A DNA stretch of 53,386 bases from Rhodospirillales bacterium (lineage in GTDB: Bacteria; Pseudomonadota; Alphaproteobacteria; ATCC43930; CGMCC-115725), in the NCBI GenBank assembly GCA_028288725.1, contig JAQGIC010000044.1:1-53386 (forward strand), read 5' to 3'. The position numbers and the translations under genes are program-made. Below, one piece after another: positions 9,044-19,018 of this stretch. Under the pieces are notes generated by a model that made no database searches, had not been told where the DNA came from, and saw only the letters and a list, made by a program, of their open reading frames with translations. The stretch's first letter is position 1, and the number at the start of each line of letters is the position of its first letter.

Positions 9044-10573
9044 ATGGCCGACCAACCCACCGCCGATTTCCCCGCAAGCCAGATCGGTGCTCCGACCGAC
9101 GCGATCCGCGTCGGTCCCGCGCCCGCCGACGCGGTGATCGAGGTCAGCCTCTATCTGAAATCGCGCGGCGGCGAGACCCAGGCCCTGGCGGGCGCCGCCG
9201 ATCCGCGCGCGGCGCTCGCGGCGCATCGGGCCTACCATCACAAGGACGATTTCCTGGCCGTCGAACGGTTCGCCGCCAAGCACCGGCTGAGCGTCGTCGC
9301 GGTCGAACCGGCCCGGCGCCTGATCAAGCTCAAAGGATCGGTCGCGGCCCTGCAGGCGGCCTTCGGCACCGAGCTCGATCTCTACCGGCAGGGCGACCGG
9401 CAATTCCGCGCGCGCACCGGCATGCTGCGGCTGCCGGCCGGACTCTTGCCGATCGTTGAGGCGGTCCTGGGCCTGGACGACCGCCCGGCCGCCTTTGCCA
9501 AGGCGCTGCCGATGACCGCGCCGACCGAGGCCGGCTATCGCCCGAACCAGGTCGCGGCATTCTATGATTTCCCGACCGGCGTCACCGGCGCCGGCCAATG
9601 CATCGCCATCATCGAGCTGGGCGGCGGCTATCGCGACAGCGACACCCAGGCGGCCTTCGCCGCCATGGGCTTGGCTGTCCCGACCGTGGTCGCAGTGCCG
9701 ATCGACGGGGCCGCCAATAATCCCGGCCAATCCATCGCGGCCGACGACGAGGTCGCGCTCGACCTGCAGGTCGCGGGCGGTGCGGCGCCGGGCGCGAGGC
9801 TGGCGGTCTATTTCGCCCCGGCGAGCTTTACCGGCTTCGTCGACGCGGTCAGCGCCGCCGTCCACGACCCGACCAATCACCCGAGCGTGATCTCGATCAG
9901 CTGGGGCGTGAACGAGACCGCCTGGTCGGCGGCGGCGCGCCAGGCGATGGACGGGGCGTTCCAGGATGCGGCGACCCTGCGCGTCTCGGTCTTCGTCGCG
10001 GCCGGCGACAATCTGGCGACCAACGGCGCCGCCGATGGCGCACTCCATGTACAATATCCGGCATCCAGCCCCTGGGCGATCGGCTGCGGCGGCACGCTGA
10101 TCGCGACCGAGGGCAACCGGATCATTTCCGAGGTGGTCTGGAGCGACACCGGCAATGGCGAGGGCACCGGCGGCGGCATCAGCACGCTCTATCCCGTGCC
10201 GGATTTCCAGAAGACCGTCAATCAGGCGACCGGCCGCGGCGTGCCCGACGTCGCCGGCAACGCGGCCCAGCCGACCGGCTATCTGACAATGGTCAACGGT
10301 GCCTCGAAAGTGATCGGCGGCACCAGCGCCGTGGCGCCGCTCTGGGCCGGCTTGGCCGCCTTGATCAACGAGAAGGCGGCCCGACCGGTCGGGTTTTTCC
10401 TGGCGGATCTCTACGCCCAGCCGGATCTGCTGCGCCCCGTCACCGAGGGCAACAACAAACCGAAGGGCACCAACGTCGGCTATAGCGCCGGTCCGGGCTG
10501 GAACGCCTGCACGGGCCTGGGCGTGCCGCGGGGGATGGCGCTGTTCGGGAAATATACGACGCCCATCACCTAA
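9044..10573 (+). CDS. Sedolisin-type serine-carboxyl peptidase (MEROPS S53, kumamolisin-like)
   Basis: S53 peptidases are subtilisin-fold endopeptidases with a Ser-Glu-Asp triad, usually secreted as pro-enzymes and active at low pH. The 509-residue protein has an N-terminal pro-domain (about 30-150: IEVSLYLKSRG, then HRAYHHKDDFLAVERFAAKH and LYRQGDRQFRARTG), a linker, and the catalytic domain (about 165-505). Catalytic residues are visible: E236 and D240 in DDEVALDLQV, D322 in VAAGDNLATNG and S428 in GGTSAVAPLWAGL. The C-terminal GPGWNACTGLG belongs to the calcium-site region. The N-terminus (MADQPTADFPASQIG) has no signal peptide, which is unusual for an extracellular enzyme class. It stands alone, divergent from mreB and ended by a hairpin repeat. 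Confidence 0.93.
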   Translation: MADQPTADFPASQIGAPTDAIRVGPAPADAVIEVSLYLKSRGGETQALAGAADPRAALAAHRAYHHKDDFLAVERFAAKHRLSVVAVEPARRLIKLKGSVAALQAAFGTELDLYRQGDRQFRARTGMLRLPAGLLPIVEAVLGLDDRPAAFAKALPMTAPTEAGYRPNQVAAFYDFPTGVTGAGQCIAIIELGGGYRDSDTQAAFAAMGLAVPTVVAVPIDGAANNPGQSIAADDEVALDLQVAGGAAPGARLAVYFAPASFTGFVDAVSAAVHDPTNHPSVISISWGVNETAWSAAARQAMDGAFQDAATLRVSVFVAAGDNLATNGAADGALHVQYPASSPWAIGCGGTLIATEGNRIISEVVWSDTGNGEGTGGGISTLYPVPDFQKTVNQATGRGVPDVAGNAAQPTGYLTMVNGASKVIGGTSAVAPLWAGLAALINEKAARPVGFFLADLYAQPDLLRPVTEGNNKPKGTNVGYSAGPGWNACTGLGVPRGMALFGKYTTPIT

Positions 10574-10575
10574 TT

Positions 10576-10660
10576 CCGTCATTCCCACAAAAGTGGGAAT
10601 CCAGGGCAAGCGATGGCTATGCGTCGCCACCCTAGATTCCCGCCTCCGCGGGAATGACGG
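10576..10660. repeat. REP-like double-hairpin repeat, copy 1
   Basis: Two inverted arms, starting CCGTCATTCCCAC and ending CCGCGGGAATGACGG, each fold into a small hairpin around GGGAAT/ATTCCC and pair with each other across about 85 bp. A near-identical unit occurs at 48765-48847 and a shorter one at 16950-17008. Here it fills the gap between the convergent S53 peptidase and ilvC genes. Confidence 0.85.
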
Positions 10661-10671
10661 TTAGAAACGCC

Positions 10672-11706
<1,035 letters not shown>

Positions 11707-11754
11707 TTAAGGCGCCGGTTCGGGCGGCGCAGATGGACTATGGATGGAAGAAGC

Positions 11755-12270
11755 TTAAAGCAGGTCGGTGCCGCGCGACATGGCGGCGATACCGGTGCGG
11801 GCAAGTTCGACGAGGCCGATCGGGGCCACGAGTTCGATGAAGGCGTCGAGCTTCTCGCTGGATCCGGTAACCTCGAACACGAAGGACGAGATGGTCGAAT
11901 CCACGACCCGCGCCCGGAAGATCTCGGCCAGGCGCAGCGCCTCGATCCGGCGTTCGCCGGTGCCGGCGACCTTGATGAGCGCCAGCTCGCGTTCGACATG
12001 CGGGCCCTCCTCGGTCAGGTCCTTCACGGTGTGGACCGGGACCAGGCGCGAGAGCTGCGCCTTGATCTGTTCGATCACCATGGGCGTGCCGGAGGTGACC
12101 AGCGTGATGCGCGACAGGCTGGTGCTGCGCTCGACCTCGGCCACGGTCAGGCTTTCGATATTGTAGCCGCGGCCGGAGAACAGGCCGATGACCCGGGCGA
12201 GCACGCCCGGCTCGTTATCGACGACGACGGCGATGGTATGGCGTTCGATGGCAGTCGGTATGGTGGCCAT
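11755..12270 (-). CDS. ilvN: Acetolactate synthase regulatory (small) subunit
   Basis: IlvN (IlvH type) binds valine and controls and activates the IlvB catalytic subunit. The 171-residue protein begins with an ACT domain (HTIAVVVDNEPGVLARVIG, then LFSGRGYNIESLTVAEVE) and has the usual C-terminal domain (VDSTISSFVFEVTGSSEKLD and ARTGIAAMSRG). Length and layout match the ~170-residue alphaproteobacterial form. It starts 52 bp after ilvB stops and ends 63 bp before ilvC begins. Confidence 0.97.
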   Translation of the reverse strand: MATIPTAIERHTIAVVVDNEPGVLARVIGLFSGRGYNIESLTVAEVERSTSLSRITLVTSGTPMVIEQIKAQLSRLVPVHTVKDLTEEGPHVERELALIKVAGTGERRIEALRLAEIFRARVVDSTISSFVFEVTGSSEKLDAFIELVAPIGLVELARTGIAAMSRGTDLL

Positions 12271-12322
12271 GTTGGCGGCTTTCTCGAAGGGGGGCTTAAG
12301 GTCGGCTAAAGGCGATGGCGGC

Positions 12323-14113
12323 TCATACGAGCACCATCCCCTCTTCCGCCCCCGACGTGGCCGTCGCCTGATCCTCGGGCCCGAGCAGCATCTCGTTATG
12401 CGCGGCCCCCGACGGGATCATCGGGAAACAATTCTCTGCCGGATCGACCGCGACATCGACGATCACCGGGCCCGGTGTCTCGATCATCCGGCGGATGGTA
12501 TCGTCCAGCTCCGAGACCGCGCTGACGCGCAGGCCCGTGGCGCCGAACGCGTCGGCCAGCTTGACGAAATCCGGCAGCGCCTCGGAATAGCTTTCCGAAT
12601 AGCGGCCGCCATGGACCAGTTCCTGCCACTGGCGGACCATGCCCATGTACTGGTTGTTGAGGATGAACACCTTCACCGGCAACCGGTACTGCGCCAGCGT
12701 CGACATTTCCTGGATGTTCATCAGGATCGAGGCTTCGCCGGCGATATCGATGACCAGCGCGTCCGGGTGCGCGATCTGCACGCCCATCGCCGCCGGCAGG
12801 CCGTAGCCCATGGTGCCGAGCCCGCCCGAGGTCATCCAGCGGTTCGGTCCCTCGAATTTGAAGAACTGCGCCGCCCACATCTGATGCTGGCCGACCTCGG
12901 TCGTGACATAGGTGTCGTGCCCCTGCGTCAGCGCATAGAGCCGCTCGATCGCATATTGCGGCTTGATGATCTTGGTCGTGTCCGAATAGGCCAGGCAATT
13001 GCGCGCCCGGCGCCGGTCGATCTCGGCCCACCAGGGCGCCAGCAGCTTCGGATCGCGCTTGTAGCCGCGCGCCTTCATGACCGCGATCAGCGCCTTCAGG
13101 CTGGCCGCGACATCGCCGACGATGCCGATATCGACCCGGACGTTCTTGTTGATCGAGGACGGATCGATATCGATCTGAATCTTCTTGGAATGGGGCGCGA
13201 AGGCGTTGAGGCGGCCGGTGACCCGGTCGTCGAAGCGCGCGCCGATCGCCAGCATGACGTCGCTGTCATGCATGGCGTGGTTCGCCTCGTAGGTTCCGTG
13301 CATGCCCAGCATGCCGAGGAACCGCGGATCGGACGCCGGCAACGCGCCCAGGCCCATCAGCGTCAGCGTGCAGGGAAAACCGGTCAGCTCGACCAGTTCG
13401 CCCAAGAGGCGGCTCGCCTCCGGGCCGGAATTGATGATGCCGCCGCCGCCGTAGAGGATCGGCTTCCTGGCGCTCATCAGCAGCGCGGCCGCGGCCTCGA
13501 TGCCTTCCGGCGCCGGTTCCGTGCGCGGACGATAGGTCTTGTGCTCGACCGCGTCGGGCGAGCTGTAGGTGCCGCTGCCGACCAGGATGTCCTTGGGCAG
13601 ATCGATCACGACCGGGCCGGGCCGGCCGCTGCGCGCCACAAAGAAGGCTTCGTGCACCGTGCGGGCGAGCTTGCCGATGTCCTTGACCAGGTAATTATGC
13701 TTCGTGCAAGGCCGGGTGATGCCGGTCGTGTCCGCCTCCTGAAAGGCGTCGTTGCCGATTAGATGGGTCGGCACCTGGCCGGTCAGGCAGACGACCGGGA
13801 TCGAGTCCAGCAACGCGTCGGTCAGGCCGGTCACGGCGTTGGTCGCCCCCGGTCCGCTGGTCACCAGCACGACGCCGACCTTGCCGGTCGAGCGCGCGTA
13901 GCCTTCCGCCGCATGGACCGCGGCCTGTTCGTGGCGCACCAGGATGTGGCGGATCGAATTCTGCAGATAGAGGGCGTCATAGAGCGGCAGCACGGCGCCG
14001 CCCGGATAGCCGAAGATGACCTCGACGCCCTGGTCTACGAGCGCCTTCAGCACGATTTCCGCGCCATTCAGCGCGCGTGCTTCGGATCCCGTGGACGTCG
14101 TTCCGGCAGTCAT
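12323..14113 (-). CDS. ilvB: Acetolactate synthase catalytic (large) subunit
   Basis: IlvB is the ThDP/FAD enzyme that makes acetolactate and acetohydroxybutyrate. I start it at the ATG at 14113 because AAGGAG stands 7 nt upstream; an in-frame start at 14221 would have no such site. The 596-residue protein has the three ThDP-enzyme domains: [17 protein letters not shown] and [15 protein letters not shown] with catalytic Glu62, then the central FAD-site domain ([16 protein letters not shown]), then the pyrophosphate-binding domain with [16 protein letters not shown]. The metal/ThDP motif, usually G-D-G...N-N, reads G-E-A (E460) with N486-N487 following at normal spacing. I think this Glu form is shared by related bacteria, so the enzyme is likely active. 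miaA ends only 70 bp upstream, leaving no room for a leader-peptide attenuator. Confidence 0.97.
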   Translation of the reverse strand: MTAGTTSTGSEARALNGAEIVLKALVDQGVEVIFGYPGGAVLPLYDALYLQNSIRHILVRHEQAAVHAAEGYARSTGKVGVVLVTSGPGATNAVTGLTDALLDSIPVVCLTGQVPTHLIGNDAFQEADTTGITRPCTKHNYLVKDIGKLARTVHEAFFVARSGRPGPVVIDLPKDILVGSGTYSSPDAVEHKTYRPRTEPAPEGIEAAAALLMSARKPILYGGGGIINSGPEASRLLGELVELTGFPCTLTLMGLGALPASDPRFLGMLGMHGTYEANHAMHDSDVMLAIGARFDDRVTGRLNAFAPHSKKIQIDIDPSSINKNVRVDIGIVGDVAASLKALIAVMKARGYKRDPKLLAPWWAEIDRRRARNCLAYSDTTKIIKPQYAIERLYALTQGHDTYVTTEVGQHQMWAAQFFKFEGPNRWMTSGGLGTMGYGLPAAMGVQIAHPDALVIDIAGEASILMNIQEMSTLAQYRLPVKVFILNNQYMGMVRQWQELVHGGRYSESYSEALPDFVKLADAFGATGLRVSAVSELDDTIRRMIETPGPVIVDVAVDPAENCFPMIPSGAAHNEMLLGPEDQATATSGAEEGMVLV

Positions 14114-14183
14114 GATGTCGCTCCTTGAAGCCTTTTCCCGCATGGTGCAGGGAGCGGAACCTAGCGAGCGGAGATTGCGCGGG

Positions 14184-15110
14184 TCAAGTCCAATCGCGAA
14201 TTTTCTGACAAACTGACGCATAGAAACTATGCGAAAGTTGCGCGTCTAAAATCTCCGCTGCCGCTAACTGATGGCGAAACCAGGTATATTGGCGTTTGGC
14301 ATACTGCCGGGTCGACTGCTGCGCGGCGGCGATCGCGGTCGGCAAATCCAGAGTGCCGGCCAGGAAACCTGTCAGTTCCGGCACGCCGACCGCCTTCATG
14401 ATCGGCAAGTCCGGCGGCAGGGCACGCGCGATCAGCGCCCGGACCTCGTCCAGCGCGCCGGCGGCGATCATGGCCTGCAATCGGCCGTCGCAGGCGGCAT
14501 AGAGCGCGTCGCGCGGCGGCAGGAGGACGAATTGCCGGCTGTCGTAGCGCGGCACGCCCTCGGCCCCGGCCCGCTGCCAATCGCCGAGCGTGCGCCCGGT
14601 CGCCCGCACCACCTCGTAGGCCCGGACCAGACGCTGGCTGTCGCCGGCCGGCAGCTTGTCGGCCGCGGCCGGATCGAGCATGGCCAACTCGGCCCGGAAC
14701 GCCTCGCCGCCGATGTCGCGATGACGCGCCCGCGCCGCCTCCCGCACCGCCTCCGGGATCTCGGGCACGGCCGCGATGCCCTGCAGCAGCGTGCGCAGGT
14801 AAAGCCCGGTGCCGCCGACCACGATCGGCAGCCGCCCGGCCGCATGCGCCGCCGCGATCTCGCCATGGGCGAGCTCGGCCCAGCGCGCGGCGGAACAAAG
14901 TTCCGCGCCATCCAGGATGCCGTCGAGCCGATGCGGCACGGCGGCGAGTGCATCGTCATCCGGCCGCGCGGTCAGGACGCGCAGGTCGCGATAGACCTGC
15001 ATACTGTCGGCATTGATGAGGGTGCCGCCGCAGGCACGGGCGATCGCCAGCGCCAGGGCGGATTTTCCGCTCGCGGTCGGCCCCGCGACGATGATGAGTT
15101 TTCCGGACAT
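14184..15110 (-). CDS. miaA: tRNA dimethylallyltransferase
   Basis: MiaA adds a dimethylallyl group to A37 of tRNAs that read UNN codons. The 308-residue protein starts [20 protein letters not shown] with the P-loop at residues 10-17, followed by [19 protein letters not shown], the substrate-contact region [15 protein letters not shown] and the tRNA-binding tail motif [16 protein letters not shown]. The start at 15110 is set by the P-loop; open frame above it only shadows serB. It diverges from serB with 96 bp between the starts and lies 70 bp upstream of ilvB in the same direction, so it may be co-transcribed with the ilv genes. Confidence 0.97.
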   Translation of the reverse strand: MSGKLIIVAGPTASGKSALALAIARACGGTLINADSMQVYRDLRVLTARPDDDALAAVPHRLDGILDGAELCSAARWAELAHGEIAAAHAAGRLPIVVGGTGLYLRTLLQGIAAVPEIPEAVREAARARHRDIGGEAFRAELAMLDPAAADKLPAGDSQRLVRAYEVVRATGRTLGDWQRAGAEGVPRYDSRQFVLLPPRDALYAACDGRLQAMIAAGALDEVRALIARALPPDLPIMKAVGVPELTGFLAGTLDLPTAIAAAQQSTRQYAKRQYTWFRHQLAAAEILDAQLSHSFYASVCQKIRDWT

Positions 15111-15206
15111 GGCCCGAGGGATACCAGGGATCGGCGGCCAGGACGAGGTGCTGGAGCGCGATCCTGGCTGGACAGAAGCGCCACCGCCCGCGATAAGGGC
15201 GCCACC

Positions 15207-16106
15207 ATGACCGACCATGTCCTGACGCTCATCTCCGCCGTCCGCGACGGCCTCGCCGCCGAGACCGTCGACGCCATCGGCGATGCGCTCGGAAATCTGG
15301 GCGCCGACGTCGGGCGGCCCGACTGGCTGGCGCCCCGCACGGTCTGCGACCTGCCCTTCGCCGATCTGAACGACGACCAGGCCGACGCCGCCGCCCGCGC
15401 GCTGCTGGGCGCAGCACCGGTCGACGTGCTGGCGCAGCCGGTGCCTGAGCGGCGCAAGCGGCTGCTGATCGCCGACATGGAATCGACCCTGATCGAGAAC
15501 GAGATGCTCGACGAGCTGGCCGACTATGTCGGCAAGCGCGCCGAGATCGCCGAAATCACCGCGCGCGCCATGAACGGCGAACTGGATTTCCGCGGCGCGC
15601 TCGATGCCCGGGTCAAGCTGCTGGCGGGCCTGGACGAAAGCGTGCTCGACGAGAGCGCCCGGCGGATCCGCTATATGCCGGGCGCCCAGGCCCTGATGCA
15701 GACCATGCAGGCGAACGGCGCTCTGACCGCGATCGTGTCGGGCGGCTTCCGCTGCTACACGGCGCTGGTCGCCAAAACCCTGGGCGTCGGCCGCGACTTC
15801 GGCAATGTGCTGGAGATCAAGCGCGGCAAGCTGACCGGCCAGGTCGTGCCGCCGGTGCTGGGGCGTGCCGCGAAGCTCGAGACGCTGGTGCGGCTCGCGG
15901 CCGAGGCCGGCTTGCCGCTGGCGGCGACGCTGGCGACCGGCGACGGCGCCAACGATCTCGACATGATCGGCGCCGCCGGTCTGGGCGTCGCCTTTCGCGC
16001 CAAACCGATCGTGGCCGCCCAAGCGAAATGGCGGGTGATGCATGGCGACCTGACCGCCCTGCTCTATGCCCAGGGCTATCGCGAAGGCGAGATCGTCGCG
16101 GCCTGA
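15207..16106 (+). CDS. serB: Phosphoserine phosphatase SerB
   Basis: SerB hydrolyses phosphoserine to serine, the last step of serine synthesis. The 299-residue protein has a degenerate ACT-like N-terminus (about 1-80) and a HAD-type phosphatase domain. HAD motif I is altered in its second acid to the SerB form IADMESTLIENEMLDE, where the first Asp is the nucleophile and Glu replaces the second Asp. Motif II is AIVSGGFRCYT, and motifs III and IV are GRAAKLETL and ATGDGANDLDMIG. The ATG at 15207 is 96 bp from the divergent miaA start. Confidence 0.96.
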   Translation: MTDHVLTLISAVRDGLAAETVDAIGDALGNLGADVGRPDWLAPRTVCDLPFADLNDDQADAAARALLGAAPVDVLAQPVPERRKRLLIADMESTLIENEMLDELADYVGKRAEIAEITARAMNGELDFRGALDARVKLLAGLDESVLDESARRIRYMPGAQALMQTMQANGALTAIVSGGFRCYTALVAKTLGVGRDFGNVLEIKRGKLTGQVVPPVLGRAAKLETLVRLAAEAGLPLAATLATGDGANDLDMIGAAGLGVAFRAKPIVAAQAKWRVMHGDLTALLYAQGYREGEIVAA

Positions 16107-16201
16107 ATTCACCCTCCTGAATTCGCCCTGTTGCAGGGCGGCCGGGACCTTCCCACATCTAATCCGGCGCGAATTCGCGTCGCGCCGATGGAGGGATTGT
16201 C

Positions 16202-16942
16202 ATGACGCCCGAAGAACGGCAATTGCTGACCGGCCTGGCCGACCGCATCAAGAACGCGCCGGCCCAGCAGAAGGACGAGGAAGCCGCGGCCCTGATCCGC
16301 GACCTGGTCCAGGTTCGGCCGGATACCCCCTATATTCTCGCCCAGACGACCCTGATGCAGGATTTCGCGCTCAGGACCGCCCAGGCCCAGATCGCCGACC
16401 TGCAGCGCCAGCTGGCCGATGCCAAGCAGGCCTCTGCGTCGGGCAGCGGAAGCTTCCTGGGTAGCCTGTTCGGCGGCGGCAGTCCGAGCGTGCCTCCGGC
16501 CGGCCAGCCGGGCAGCCCCTGGGTCCGTCCCCAGACGGCCTATGGCCAACCGGCCTCTACCCAGCCGGTCTATGCCGCGCCCGTGCTCCAGCCGAGCCAG
16601 ACCTCAGGCTTTCTGCAGAACGCGGCACAGACCGCGGTCGGCGTCGCAGGCGGCATGCTGCTGTTCGAGGGCATGGAATCCCTGTTCTCCGGCCATCACG
16701 GCTGGGGCGGCGGCTATGGCGGCGGGCCCTGGGGCGGCGGTTTCGGCGGTGGCGGCTATGGCCCGACCGAGAACATCACCGAGACGATCGTGAACAATAA
16801 TTATTACGACGCGCCCGGCGGCGGCCAGCAGCAGAGCGACTTCACCCAGGATCCGGCGAACCTGCAGGACGATAGCCAATTCACCGACACCGGCTTCGAT
16901 GACGGCGGCGATTTCGGCGGCAGCGACGATACGTCGATTTAG
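16202..16942 (+). CDS. DUF2076 family protein with glycine-rich and Asp-rich tail
   Basis: The first ~80 residues (MTPEERQLLTGLADRIKNAP, then VQVRPDTPYILAQTTLMQD and a helix IADLQRQLADA) match the DUF2076 family. The middle is a low-complexity Pro/Gln/Ser linker, followed by one modestly hydrophobic helix (about residues 140-160, AAQTAVGVAGGMLLFEGMES). Then comes a Gly-Tyr-rich stretch and an Asp/Gln-rich end (DDSQFTDTGFDDGGDFGGS). Members are sometimes labelled periplasmic ligand-binding sensor proteins, but no function is proven and I see no classical signal peptide. The ATG has GGAGG about 6 nt upstream. The 246-residue length is normal for the family. Confidence 0.8.
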   Translation: MTPEERQLLTGLADRIKNAPAQQKDEEAAALIRDLVQVRPDTPYILAQTTLMQDFALRTAQAQIADLQRQLADAKQASASGSGSFLGSLFGGGSPSVPPAGQPGSPWVRPQTAYGQPASTQPVYAAPVLQPSQTSGFLQNAAQTAVGVAGGMLLFEGMESLFSGHHGWGGGYGGGPWGGGFGGGGYGPTENITETIVNNNYYDAPGGGQQQSDFTQDPANLQDDSQFTDTGFDDGGDFGGSDDTSI

Positions 16943-16949
16943 CCCGATG

Positions 16950-17008
16950 CGTCATTCCCGCGCAGGCGGGGCCTTTTTTGCAGAGGCCCTGCTTTCGCGG
17001 GAATGACG
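16950..17008. repeat. REP-like hairpin repeat, copy 2 (shorter)
   Basis: Arms CGTCATTCCCGCG and CTTTCGCGGGAATGACG enclose about 30 bp with GGGGCC...GGCCCT. It is the same family as 10576-10660 and 48765-48847, with a reduced centre. It follows the stop of the DUF2076 gene and includes a run of T, so it may also end transcription. Confidence 0.75.
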
Positions 17009-17083
17009 ATTGAACGGGATTGCTTGCCCGTGGCCCGTCGAGGCGCGATGATCCTTGCAAAACCAAGTAACGGGAGCGGGACC

Positions 17084-17851
17084 ATGGGCACACTCGACGG
17101 CAAGATCGCCTGGATCACCGGCGGCGGCACCGGTATCGGCCGGTCGGCGGCGCTTGAACTGGCTGCCGCCGGCGCCACCGTGGTGGTGTCGGGCCGCCGG
17201 CGCGAACCGCTGGATGCGGTGGTGGCCGAGATCGTTGCCGCCGGCGGCAAGGCCGATGCGGAAACGCTCGACGTCGCGGTTCAGGCACAGGTCGCGGGCG
17301 GCGGTGCGGCGATCCTGTCGCGCCATGGCCGGATCGATATTCTGGTCAATTCGGCCGGCATCAACGCGCCCAACCGCTTCTTCAAGAATCTGACGGCGGA
17401 ATCCTGGGACCGGGTGCTGCAGACCAACCTGCATGGCGCGCTCTATGCGATCCAGGCCGCGCTGCCGGGCATGCGCGACCGGAGGGACGGACTGGTGATC
17501 AATGTCGCCTCCTGGGCCGGCAAGGGCCACGTCTATTTCACCGGCGCCGCCTATACCGCCAGCAAGCACGCCATGGTCGCCATGACCATGTCGCTGCATC
17601 TGGAGGAATGCATGAACGGCATCCGCGCCACCGCGATCTGCCCCGGCGAAGTCGCGACGCCGATCCTGAAGGGACGGCCGGTGCCGCCGTCGGACGAAGA
17701 GATAGGTCGTATGCTGCAGCCCGAGGATGTCGGCCGCTCCATCCGCTTCGTCGCCGAAATGCCGCCCCATGTCACCATCAACGAGATCCTGATCGCGCCG
17801 ACCTGGAACCGAATGTTCCTGGGCGGCGCCGATATCGCGCAGCCGCGGTAG
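17084..17851 (+). CDS. SDR-family NAD(P)-dependent oxidoreductase
   Basis: A classical short-chain dehydrogenase/reductase of 255 residues. The start at 17084 follows GGAGCGGGACC and places the cofactor loop T-G-G-G-T-G-I-G at residues ~12-19. Further motifs are NSAGIN (structural NNAG-type) and the catalytic set S...Y-x3-K in NVASWAGKG and AAYTASKHAM, followed by CPGEVATP. Substrate cannot be read from sequence. It is followed after 26 bp by an FAD-dependent oxidoreductase in the same direction, so the two probably act on one substrate or pathway. The C-terminus (APTWNRMFLGGADIAQPR) is not a known targeting signal. Confidence 0.92.
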   Translation: MGTLDGKIAWITGGGTGIGRSAALELAAAGATVVVSGRRREPLDAVVAEIVAAGGKADAETLDVAVQAQVAGGGAAILSRHGRIDILVNSAGINAPNRFFKNLTAESWDRVLQTNLHGALYAIQAALPGMRDRRDGLVINVASWAGKGHVYFTGAAYTASKHAMVAMTMSLHLEECMNGIRATAICPGEVATPILKGRPVPPSDEEIGRMLQPEDVGRSIRFVAEMPPHVTINEILIAPTWNRMFLGGADIAQPR

Positions 17852-17877
17852 TCCGGCGTCTCGAGGAGACCGATGAA

Positions 17878-18972
17878 GTGACGCTTGGTTCCGCGGGCCG
17901 GCCCCATGTTCTGATCGTCGGCGCCGGCATTGTCGGCGCCTCGATCGCCTTGCATCTCGCCCGCGACGGCGCACGCGTCAGTGTGGTCGACGCGCGGGCG
18001 CCGGGCGGTCTCGCGACCGGCAATTCCTGGGCCTGGATCAACGCCAGCTGGGGCAATCCGGAACCGTATTTCCGCCTGCGCGTCCGGTCGATGGCCGAAT
18101 GGCGCCGGCTCGAACGCGAGGTGCCGGGTCTCCAGGTTTCCTGGCGCGGCGGTCTGATCTGGGACCTGCCCCCGGCCGGACTCGACGCCTTTGTCGCCGA
18201 ACATTCATCCTGGGGCTACGACCTCAGCCGCGTGGATCGGGCCGAGGTGTTGCGGCTGGAGCCGCAGCTCGCCCGGCCGCCCGAAATCGCCGTGCATGCG
18301 CCGGGCGAGGGCTCGGTCGAGCCGCTAGCCGCGTCCGGCGCGTTGCTGGCCGCCGCCGAGGCTGAGGGTGCCACCGTTCTGGCCCGGGCGGCGGTCCGGC
18401 GCCTGGTGCTGACCGGCGGGCGCGTAACCGGCGTCGAGACCGACGCCGGCCGGCTCGATGCCGACGAGATCATCGTCGCGGCCGGGGTCGAGACGGCCGC
18501 CCTGGCGGCGACCGCCGGGGTGATGCTGCCCCTGCGGGCATCCTCGGCGATGCTGGTCGCCAGCCGTCCGCTGGGACCGCTCTTGAACGGCCTGATCGTG
18601 ACGCCGGAGATGGAACTGCGCCAGACGGCGGAGGGACGCCTGCTCGCCGCCGCGGACTTCGACGATGCCGAACCCGGGAATGACGCCGCGGCCGCCGCGG
18701 CGGCATTGTTCGACGCGGTGCGCCGGACGGTACGTTCGGACGCGACGATCGAGCCGGAGTTTCACCGGGTCGCCCACCGCCCGATCCCCCAAGACGGCTT
18801 TTCCGCGGTCGGCCGCGCGGCCGGCATCGCCGGACTCTATCTCGCCGTCACCCATTCCGGCATCACGCTGGCCCCGGCGATCGGCCGCTTCGTCGCCGAC
18901 GAGATCCTGTTGGGCCGCCGCGACGCGCTGCTGGCGCCCTATGGCCCGGACCGCTTCATAATCGGTCGGTAG
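17878..18972 (+). CDS. FAD-dependent oxidoreductase (DAO/glycine-oxidase-like)
   Basis: A 364-residue DAO-superfamily flavoprotein that would oxidise an amine or amino-acid-like substrate. The N-terminal dinucleotide motif is VLIVGAGIVGASIALHLARD, followed by the ADP-ribose acid in VSVVDARAPGGLATGNSW. A mid-chain GSVEPLAASGALLAAAEAEG and a C-terminal RPIPQDGFSAVGRAAGIAGL complete the fold. I start it at the GTG at 17878 because GAGGAG lies 9 nt upstream and the P-loop falls at residue ~13; the frame above this is a shadow of the SDR gene. No membrane segment is visible. Its stop is directly followed by the inverted repeat at 18973. Confidence 0.88.
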   Translation: MTLGSAGRPHVLIVGAGIVGASIALHLARDGARVSVVDARAPGGLATGNSWAWINASWGNPEPYFRLRVRSMAEWRRLEREVPGLQVSWRGGLIWDLPPAGLDAFVAEHSSWGYDLSRVDRAEVLRLEPQLARPPEIAVHAPGEGSVEPLAASGALLAAAEAEGATVLARAAVRRLVLTGGRVTGVETDAGRLDADEIIVAAGVETAALAATAGVMLPLRASSAMLVASRPLGPLLNGLIVTPEMELRQTAEGRLLAAADFDDAEPGNDAAAAAAALFDAVRRTVRSDATIEPEFHRVAHRPIPQDGFSAVGRAAGIAGLYLAVTHSGITLAPAIGRFVADEILLGRRDALLAPYGPDRFIIGR

Positions 18973-18995
18973 TTTAGAAAGTATTGTCTTCTAAA
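18973..18995. promoter_or_regulatory. AT-rich inverted repeat, candidate operator of the SufR-like gene
   Basis: TTTAGAA and TTCTAAA form perfect 7-bp arms separated by 9 bp (AGTATTGTC), 24 bp before the SufR-like start codon. The AT richness stands out against the GC-rich surroundings and includes -10-like sequence. Fe-S regulators of this class commonly bind a palindrome in their own promoter, so autoregulation is a reasonable guess. It is not the CAAC-N6-GTTG site described for cyanobacterial SufR. Confidence 0.45.
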
Positions 18996-19018
18996 TAGAC
19001 CAATCTATCGTTGGCGGC

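Noticed and set aside
14114-14183. Leader-peptide attenuator for ilvBNC
   Set aside because: Only 70 bp separate miaA from ilvB, with no Leu/Val/Ile-rich short frame and no terminator/antiterminator pair.
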